Assembly: GCA_016793585.1 (NCBI GenBank)
Contig: JAEUJR010000871.1
Coordinates: 1-7,470, forward strand
From: Archangium sp.
GTDB taxonomy: Bacteria; Myxococcota; Myxococcia; Myxococcales; Myxococcaceae
DNA: 7,470 nucleotides
Reading direction: 5' to 3'
In this document: positions 1-5,800 of the stretch, one piece after another
Layout of the letters: each line of letters starts with the position of its first letter
Position numbering within the stretch: the first letter of the stretch is position 1
Notes under the pieces: model-generated
The model's input: the letters and a program-made list of their open reading frames with translations, nothing else
Told to the model about the DNA's origin: nothing
Databases searched by the model: none
Translations under genes and position numbers: made by a program

Positions 1-366
1 GAGAGAACGCAGCCGAGAGAACGCAGCCGAGAGAACGCAGCCGAGAGAACGCAGCCGAGAGAACGCAGCCGAGAGAACGCAGCCGGGAGAACGCAGCCGG
101 GAGAACGCAGCCGGGAGAACGCAGCCGGGAGAACGCAGCCGGGAGAACGCAGCCGGGAGAACGCAGCCTGGAGAACGCAGCCTGGAGAACGCAGCCTGGA
201 GAACGCAGCCGGGAGAACGCAGCCGAGAGAACGCAGCCGAGAGAACGCAGCAGCCGAGAGAACGCAGCCGAGAGAGCCAGCGACGAGAGAGCCAGCGACG
301 AGAAAGCCAGCCACGAGAGCCAGCCACGAGAGCCAGCCACGAGAGCCAGCCACGAGAGCCAGCCAC
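1..366. repeat. Tandem-repeat field, 14-bp then 15-bp then 13-bp units, almost T-free on the + strand
   Basis: Positions 1-269 hold 19 head-to-tail copies of a 14-bp unit, GAGAGAACGCAGCC. They come in ordered blocks: six GA-type, six starting GG, three starting TG, one GG and three GA. Copy 18 (239-255) carries an extra CAG and is 17 bp. Three 15-bp units follow (270-284, 285-299, 300-314; type GAGAGAGCCAGCGAC), then four identical 13-bp units, GAGAGCCAGCCAC (315-366). The only T residues before 371 are those of the three TG-type copies, so every frame on both strands is open, but the unit contains no ATG, GTG or TTG on either strand. I therefore do not call it coding, although it could be the tail of a gene entering from the left. 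The copies have no internal dyad symmetry and no unique spacers, so it is neither a CRISPR nor a REP array. The array continues past the left edge. Confidence 0.97.
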
Positions 367-376
367 GACCTGATCA

Positions 377-389
377 GGGCAGGGGAGGG
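377..389 (+). other. Two overlapping KOPS-like octamers (GGGNAGGG)
   Basis: GGGCAGGG (377-384) and GGGGAGGG (382-389) overlap between the repeat field and the parS-like site. GGGNAGGG is the octamer that orients the FtsK DNA translocase in E. coli, read from origin toward terminus. A perfect palindrome, CCTGATCAGG (369-378), overlaps the left edge. Three further + strand matches lie at 4407-4414, 5606-5613 and 7026-7033, and I found none on the minus strand. Whether this motif is used in this organism is unknown, and in G-rich DNA such matches arise by chance. Confidence 0.3.
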
Positions 390-392
390 TGA

Positions 393-408
393 TGTTCCAC
401 GTGAAACG
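393..408. promoter_or_regulatory. parS: parS-like ParB-binding site
   Basis: TGTTCCACGTGAAACG matches the widely conserved 16-bp parS (TGTTTCACGTGAAACA) at 14 of 16 positions, including the whole central CACGTG. The C at position 5 is common in other parS sites, so the only unusual base is the last one. The site lies six bases past the mnmE stop codon, outside coding sequence. ParB binds such sites, loads as a CTP-dependent clamp and spreads, and ParA then moves the origin region. The placement fits, because mnmE is often an origin-proximal neighbour of mnmG, rsmG, parA and parB. No par gene is in view, so function is inferred from the motif and its position. Confidence 0.75.
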
Positions 409-414
409 AGCCCG

Positions 415-1713
415 TCACTTCCCGATACAGAAGCGCGCGAAGAGCGCATCGAGGCGCTCCTTCGAGTGGTCGAGGCCCATCAACCGCGCGAGTGCCGACA
501 GGGCGAGCCCCACCTCTCCAGCCACCACGTCGAGCGGCGCCACCTCGAGGGCTGCGACCGCCCGCTCCAGAGCCGTGCGCGCGACCCCAATCGCCTCGAC
601 GTGCTGCTCGTGCGCAATCACCGTGTCGGGGACCTGAAACCGCCCGCGCTCGACGATGGCTGCGTTCAGCGCCTCCAGGCCCGCGCCGCTCAGCCCGCTC
701 ACAGCCAGCCCCGGAGCCGCCCCCAGGTCGGCCTTGCCCCAGACCTCGAGCCGTTTCGTCTCGTCAGCCTCGGCTCGCCACGCTGCCAGCGACTGATCAG
801 TTGATCCGGGAGGGATCAACAGCACCGCGACATCGGCCTGGTTGATCAACGCCCGGGTCTTCGCGATGCCCAGGGCCTCCACCCGTCCCGGGTCGGCGCG
901 AAGCCCCGCCGTGTCCACCAGCGTCACCCGCATTCCCCCGAGCACCAGGTTGGCCTCCAGCGCGTCCCGCGTGGTGCCGGGCTCGTCGTCGACCAAGGCG
1001 CGCGCGCTGCCCACCAGCCGATTGAAGAGCGTCGATTTCCCAGCATTCACCGGCCCATAGAGCACCACCAACCCACCGTGCCGCAGCCGGCTGCCGGCCA
1101 CCGCCATGCGCTCGAGCTCGACGGCCTGCGCGAGACCAGCCTCCAGCCGCTCCCGCACGCCCTGCTCGACGCCCTCCGCTTCGTCGGGGAAGTCGAGCGC
1201 GCCCTCGAGCTCTGCCGAGACCTGCAACAGCGGTTGGTAGAGCCGCTCCAGCACCATCGACAACGCGCCCTCCAGCCGTGCGGCGGCGGAGCGCACCTCG
1301 CTCTCTGAGCGCGCATCGATGAGGTCGACGACCGCCTCGGCCTGCGTCAGGTCGAGCCGCCCATTGCCCACCGCGCGACGCGTGAACTCGCCGGCCTCGG
1401 CGAGCCGAACACCGGGCTCGCGCAACGCCTGGCGGAGCAACACCTCGAGCAACACCGGAGACCCGTGCGTCTGCAGCTCCACCACGTCTTCACCCGTGAA
1501 CGAGCGCGGCCCGGGGAACCACAAGGCGAGGGCCTCGTCGACCACCACCCCCTCGACCCGCAGATGCACCAGGGTCGCCACGCGCGGCTTCGGGTCGACC
1601 GTCGGCGAGAACCGCCGCAGCACGGCCATGGCCCGCGGCCCCGACACGCGCACGATGCCCACCGCGCCTCGTCCGGCCGGCGTCGCAATCGCTGCAATGG
1701 TGGCCTGCTCCAC
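415..1713 (-). CDS. mnmE: tRNA uridine-5-carboxymethylaminomethyl(34) synthesis GTPase MnmE (TrmE)
   Basis: MnmE is a cytosolic GTPase that, with the FAD enzyme MnmG, installs the (carboxymethyl)aminomethyl group on wobble U34 of tRNAs reading NNA/NNG codons. The N-terminal formyl-tetrahydrofolate domain is clear (TIAAIATPAGRG near residue 5, EDVVELQTHG at 75-84). The inserted G domain has G1 GPVNAGKST (220-228, with the Asn that coordinates potassium in E. coli), G2 GTTRD (246-250) and G3 DTAG (267-270). The protein ends in FCIGK with the conserved Cys429. Oddly, G4 reads GKAD (326-329) instead of NKxD. At 432 residues it is slightly shorter than the usual 450-460. I chose the GTG at 1713 because GGAGG (1723-1719) sits 5 nt before it. 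The GTG at 1719 would overlap that Shine-Dalgarno and would give 434 residues. mnmG is not within the 414 bp downstream. Confidence 0.97.
   Translation of the reverse strand: MEQATIAAIATPAGRGAVGIVRVSGPRAMAVLRRFSPTVDPKPRVATLVHLRVEGVVVDEALALWFPGPRSFTGEDVVELQTHGSPVLLEVLLRQALREPGVRLAEAGEFTRRAVGNGRLDLTQAEAVVDLIDARSESEVRSAAARLEGALSMVLERLYQPLLQVSAELEGALDFPDEAEGVEQGVRERLEAGLAQAVELERMAVAGSRLRHGGLVVLYGPVNAGKSTLFNRLVGSARALVDDEPGTTRDALEANLVLGGMRVTLVDTAGLRADPGRVEALGIAKTRALINQADVAVLLIPPGSTDQSLAAWRAEADETKRLEVWGKADLGAAPGLAVSGLSGAGLEALNAAIVERGRFQVPDTVIAHEQHVEAIGVARTALERAVAALEVAPLDVVAGEVGLALSALARLMGLDHSKERLDALFARFCIGK
792..850. repeat. Cluster of GATC-centred inverted repeats inside mnmE
   Basis: Three short dyads lie close together in the G-domain part of mnmE. 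They are the perfect palindrome ACTGATCAGT (792-801), an 8-bp stem GTTGATCC/GGATCAAC with a 5-nt loop (800-807 and 813-820), and the perfect palindrome GTTGATCAAC (841-850). They share the core GTTGATC or its complement. They lie within an intact reading frame and have no T-run, so they are not an intrinsic terminator. Chance is possible. The symmetry itself is certain and its function is not. Confidence 0.4.
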
Positions 1714-1718
1714 GGGCA

Positions 1719-1723
1719 CCTCC
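1719..1723 (-). promoter_or_regulatory. Shine-Dalgarno of mnmE (decides the start)
   Basis: On the minus strand, GGAGG spans 1723-1719 and is followed 5 nt later by the GTG at 1713. The alternative in-frame GTG at 1719 shares its first G with this motif and so could not use it. This favours the start that gives a protein beginning MEQATIAAIAT. Confidence 0.65.
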
Positions 1724-1731
1724 GACTGTTG

Positions 1732-1750
1732 ATGTTTCCACCGGTAACAT
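1732..1750. promoter_or_regulatory. Imperfect inverted repeat in the mnmE upstream region (operator candidate)
   Basis: ATGTTTCCACCGGTAACAT has two 8-nt arms that match at 7 of 8 positions around a 3-nt centre. It lies 18 nt upstream of the mnmE start at 1713, in the roughly 109-bp spacer shared with the divergent gene at 1823, where a dimeric repressor could act on either. Its ends resemble parS (TGTTTC...AACA), but it lacks CACGTG and spans 17 rather than 16 bases between those ends, so I do not call it parS. No convincing sigma-70 -35/-10 pair was found in this spacer for mnmE. Confidence 0.3.
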
Positions 1751-1822
1751 GACCGGCTTCACGCGAGGAATGTTTCGAGCACGAACGGGTATGGCGCGCG
1801 CGTTGGCGGCATACTGCTCGAC

Positions 1823-2401
1823 ATGCTCCGCGCCAGTCTCGTTCTCGTGTCGTTGCTCGCCTGCTCCTCGTTCGCCGATGAATGCGCCCTCGACGCCAGG
1901 GCCATCGCGCCGCAGTTCTCGAGCAAGCTGCCCAAGGGCGTGAAGCTCGTCTCGACGAAGAAGGACAAGCGCAAGGTGAAGCAGGTGTTGAAGCTGGCCG
2001 ACGGCATCGAGACCACCGTCGAGTTCGGCGGGTGTGAGCGCGTGCAGTACTCGTTCTCCATCAAGGGCGCAGGGCTGAACACGAAGACGGTGGGCGCCGA
2101 GGCCGTCGCCGTCGCGCGCCGTGTGCTGCCGACGCTGCCGATGGGCAAAGACGCGATGGCCGAGCCGAAGGTGCTGTTGTCGGCGCTCGAAGATGGAAGC
2201 TTCACGTCGCTGCCCGCGACCCTCTCGTGCGGCAGCGGCTCGTGCCGTGTCGAGCTCGTGCCCGACCCATCGGCGAAGAAGAAGCCGGCCGCGAAGGAGC
2301 CGCCACCGGCGAAGAAGGGTGAGAAGAAAGAAGACGAGAAGCCGGCCGACGAGCCCGAGGTGCCCGCGTTGCTCGTGCTCTCGTACGACGCCGCCATCTG
2401 A
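1823..2401 (+). CDS. Secreted or lipoprotein-like hypothetical protein with a charged low-complexity tail
   Basis: I do not recognise the family of this 192-residue protein. It begins with a short export signal: basic MLR, a hydrophobic stretch at residues 4-13, then LLAC (11-14), which could be a lipobox with Cys14 lipidated. The alternative is signal peptidase I cleavage after SFA (residue 18). The mature part has four Cys (21, 71, 136, 141), including a CGSGSC motif at 136-141, so one or two disulfides outside the cytoplasm are plausible. Residues 151-180 are a Lys/Pro/Glu/Ala-rich linker, followed by a short hydrophobic end (PALLVLSYDAAI). The ATG at 1823 is the only possible start, since the frame has a stop at 1745 and no other start codon between. 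It has no Shine-Dalgarno. CATACT at 1810-1815 resembles a -10 element and would start the RNA near 1822, making a leaderless message possible (weak inference). It is divergent from mnmE and 7 bp upstream of the next gene. Confidence 0.78.
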   Translation: MLRASLVLVSLLACSSFADECALDARAIAPQFSSKLPKGVKLVSTKKDKRKVKQVLKLADGIETTVEFGGCERVQYSFSIKGAGLNTKTVGAEAVAVARRVLPTLPMGKDAMAEPKVLLSALEDGSFTSLPATLSCGSGSCRVELVPDPSAKKKPAAKEPPPAKKGEKKEDEKPADEPEVPALLVLSYDAAI

Positions 2402-2408
2402 CGCCGCC

Positions 2409-2861
2409 GTGGCCACCCGAAAGACGCGCAAGCCCGCTGCCGTGCTGAAGAAGCTGCCTGCTGCCATGACAGGCAGGGCGAGCCCGGCGAAGGCCGCACT
2501 CGGCGACGAGCCCGTGTTCGCCTACTTCAAGGTGTTGCCGCAGCCACAGCGCCGCCTCGCCGAGCGAGTCGACGCGCTCGCGGCCCGAACGCTGCCGGCG
2601 CTGGAGCGCTGCGTGAAGTGGGGCATCGCCTGGTACGGCGTCGGAGACGGCTGGTGCTTCTGCGTCGGTGGCTTCGCAGGCCACGTGAAGGTGACGTTCG
2701 GGCGCGGCACGTCGCTCACACCCATTCCGCCCGCGGCGCCCACCGGCATGGGGAAGGACTCGCGCGGCGTCGAGCTTCGGTCGGTGAAGGATCTCGACGA
2801 AGAGCAGGTGGCCTCGTGGATGAAGCAGGCCACCGCCATTCCCGGGTTCGGCAAACGCTGA
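2409..2861 (+). CDS. DUF1801 / YdhG-like domain protein
   Basis: This is a 150-residue protein with a Lys/Arg-rich N-terminus (residues 1-30) and a DUF1801 (YdhG/YobT-like) domain over about residues 35-145. Recognisable family features are the N-terminal helix VFAYFKVLPQPQRRLAERV, the VKWGIAWYG stretch near 69-77, GHVKVTFGRGTSL near 91-103, the TGMGKDSRGVELRSVKDL segment, and a final helix ending near ATAIPGF. Family members are small soluble proteins, mostly without a proven role; some Bacillus relatives have been called iron chaperones. I do not assign a reaction. The GTG at 2409 starts 7 bp after the upstream stop, suggesting an operon and possible translational coupling. It has no clear Shine-Dalgarno, and the GTG at 2442 or ATG at 2466 are alternatives that keep the whole domain. 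The stop lies 1 bp from the stop of the convergent protease gene, leaving no room for an intergenic terminator. Confidence 0.85.
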   Translation: MATRKTRKPAAVLKKLPAAMTGRASPAKAALGDEPVFAYFKVLPQPQRRLAERVDALAARTLPALERCVKWGIAWYGVGDGWCFCVGGFAGHVKVTFGRGTSLTPIPPAAPTGMGKDSRGVELRSVKDLDEEQVASWMKQATAIPGFGKR

Positions 2862-2862
2862 G

Positions 2863-5800
2863 TCACCTGAAGTACGGGCGCTCGATGGTGAACAGCAGTT
2901 CTTTCACCTCGCTGCGCCAGCGCGGCGGCGCCTTGTCGCCCAGCACGATGACGCCCATCGCCAACACGACGGCGCGGTCTCGGAGCAGCAGCGGCTTCGC
3001 GATGGCCTCGAGGCGCGCGGGGGCCTTCGCGAGGGCCTCGTCCGAGAGCACCGACGCGAGCTCCTCCTGCTCGGTCGCGCTCCGCAGGCTCGACACCACC
3101 GCGCCGACCGTCTGCACCGACTGCCCTTCACGAATCGACAGCGCGACGTCGACCCACCCGAGGTCGGGGTTCGGCAGCACCTCGAGCGCCTCTTTCACCT
3201 GCGCCGGTGACGCGCCGTCGGAGGCGCCGACGAGCAGCGTCATGCGTGACCGGCCAGCCTCCGAGACGCCGGGGCCGCTGCTCTCGCGCCGCGCCTCGTT
3301 CAGCTTGCCAGCGCGCAGGTGGTGGTACGCCTTCAAGAAGGGCCAGTCGTCTTTCTGCTCGGCGCCTTCGACCCGCTGCATGAAGGCCACCGTCGACTCC
3401 TTCGGGGCCATGGTGATGGCGCGGGGCATCGTCGCCGCCACGCCAGCTGCGCGCGCGCCGCGCAGCACGCGCAGGTGTTCGACGAGCGACGCGTTGCGCA
3501 TGGGCGCGAAGGCCTTCGAGGCCTCGGCGACGTCGAACGCGTCGAGCGCGTCGCTCCACTCGCCGCGCGACGCGAGGTCTTCGGCGACGGCCCAGTTGAG
3601 CCAGGGGTTCTTCGGGTGCGCCTTCCACGCGTCGAGGTAGTCCGCCTCTTCGCCATTCGCCTGCGCGCAACGCAACGACAGGTACGCGAGGTCTCCATCA
3701 TCGGGCTTCGCCTTCGCCAGCTCCGCCGCCGCCGCGCACTGCGCCTCCCGCTCGGCCGGCTCGAGGAAGTCCTGCACGGTTCGCTGGAGGAAGACGTTCG
3801 ACGGCTCGGCCTTCGCGCGTGCGAGCAGCACGGCCTTCGCTTCGGGCAGCTCGTCGGCGAACGACGCCCAGCTGCCGAACGACTCGGCGACCTCGTCGAA
3901 CTTCACGTGCGCCACGATGAGGTCGCGGCGTTGGTCGACCGCCTTCACGAGCGCCACCTGTGACGTCGCGGGCGCGGTGAGGGGCGCCTCGAGCACGCGT
4001 TTGTACGCCGTCTGCCCGCGCTTCAACGAGATGGAGCGCGGCGGCTCGACGAACAAGTAGTCCTGCGGAGCGTCGCTCCAGCGCGGCGCGCCGATGGGCA
4101 CGTCAGGCAGCTCGGAGTTGCCACCCGCGCCGTACACCGCCGTCCACTCCACGAGGGGCGCGGCGCCGGCGACGTCGTAAAGCGCGTGTGAGAAGCCGCC
4201 GCCGACGCCGACCTCGAACTGCTCGACGAGGGTTCCGTCGAGCAGCGTCGTCTTCACCTGCACGTCACCCGACGGGTCGAGCTCCCACTTGTCGGTGCTG
4301 CTCGCGGGCACGACGTGCGCGCGCTCCTCCATGACGATTTTCACGGGCACGTTGAGCCCGTTCACCACGTGCACCGTCGACGAGCCGATGTGGCCGCTGA
4401 CGAAGAGGGCAGGGAGCAGCACGCCCGACGCCACCGCTGCGCGCAGCGTTCCCGGCACGACGCCGTCTGCCGTCTGGAAGCGGTCCCACCAGCCCAGGCG
4501 CTTCTGCCGTTCGCGCTCCTTGCCGACGACGCATGTCGCGTACTTCGCAGGCACCACGGCGGGCTCGGGCGCGTCTTCGACCTCGCCGCCTTCACGCACC
4601 CACTTCGCGACCTGGTCTTCGACCTCGAGCAGGCGGTCGAGCGTCACGTCGGCGAGCACGCGCAGGTCACCGATGGCGCCGCCGGCCCAGCCCTCCATGA
4701 CGCGCAGCCAGTCGCCGAGGTTGCCTTCGTTGGGGCTGAGCAGGCCAAGCTCTTCGGAGAGCGCGGTGAAGCCGCCAGCGGTCTCGTAGACCTCGTCGAC
4801 GTCGTCGGGCAGCACGAGGCTCTTCTTCGCGTCCCACAGGCGGGTGATGACCACGAAGAGGTCGTCGGCCGAGTGCAGCACGCGCGCGCGTTCGGCCGAC
4901 GACACGTTTCCATCGGCGAGCACGATGTCGAGCACGTGGTGCAAGTGGCTGTGTGCGTCGGCGAGGTTTCGCAGCGAGTGCGAGACGAAGTGCATCAGCT
5001 CGACGAGGCCCTGCAGGTGGTCGCTCCACCCGTGGCCGACGAGGTTGGCCGCCGCGAGGTGCGTGGCGCGGCAGGTGCGGTCGTGGTCGAGAATGCGCTG
5101 CTCGACGGTTCGCCGCTCGGTGCGCACCGCCTCGATGACGCCGCGCAGCTCTTTGCGACGAATCTCACGGCCGCGGTAGCGAATGATGCCGCCGGGCGCC
5201 GTCAACACGCCGTCTGCGAGGCCCTCGAGCTGCAGCTCTTCTTCACGCCGGTCGCGATACGCCTTCAGCTCGGAGCGCAGCGACGCGGGGTAGAGACTTT
5301 CGAGTGCAGCGAGCACGCCCTGGTGGTCGAGCGCTTCGACGTCGCCGATGAGCGCGTCGGGCTTCTCTTCGTACGCAGCGATGGAGCGGCCCAGGTAGAC
5401 GCCGCGGTAGCGCGGGTCGAGGGCGGCGCGGCTGAACCGTTTGGCGAAGCGCTCCTCCATCGTCGACTCGACGGGCGTGGGCGCGGGCGCACCGGCGGAG
5501 TTCTTCGCGCGCTCTTCTTTCGCCTTCTGAAAGAGCTTCGCCGTCACCTCGGCGCGAACCTGGTCGACGTTGGCGAACAGCGCCCACGCCGGCCGCGCGT
5601 CGAGCGGGGAGGGCAGGTACAGTTCCTTCGCGCTGTCTTCGCGTTCGCGGTTGGGTGGATGGGTGAGCCACATGCGCGGCGGCTGCGCGAGGCCTGCGTC
5701 GAACACCCGGAACGACGCGTCGCCTTCGGGGCGCTTCGGAGACTTGCCGAAGTCGGGCTCGTCGAAGATGCGGCGCAGGTGCTCGAGCGCGAGTGACTGC

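Noticed and set aside
1..366. CRISPR or REP-type array
   Set aside because: The units are contiguous without unique spacers, are only 13-15 bp and have no dyad symmetry, so neither class fits.
367..414. Intrinsic terminator after mnmE
   Set aside because: The palindrome CCTGATCAGG has only a 5-bp half-stem with no loop and is not followed by a T-run on the mnmE strand.
1..804. A + strand frame open from position 1 to a stop at 802-804
   Set aside because: It is open only because the repeat field lacks T and because it then runs antisense to mnmE. No start codon occurs in the array, and the residues match nothing I recognise.
1733..1749. A second parS site in the mnmE upstream region
   Set aside because: The ends resemble parS, but CACGTG is absent and the half-sites are one base too far apart. 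It is kept only as an operator candidate.
1490..2467. A 325-codon minus-strand frame covering the mnmE start region and the 1823 gene
   Set aside because: It conflicts with the clear MnmE N-terminus in another frame and with the exported protein's signal sequence. It is Arg/His-rich and looks like a shadow.
2681..2692. CACGTG in the DUF1801 gene as a further parS
   Set aside because: Only the hexamer core matches. The flanks lack TGTT and AACA and the site lies inside coding sequence.
4315..5796. A 493-codon + strand frame opposite the M48 gene
   Set aside because: It is antisense to a gene with intact zinc-protease motifs and strong codon bias. High GC produces such long shadow frames, and its composition is rich in Arg, Val and His without recognisable motifs.
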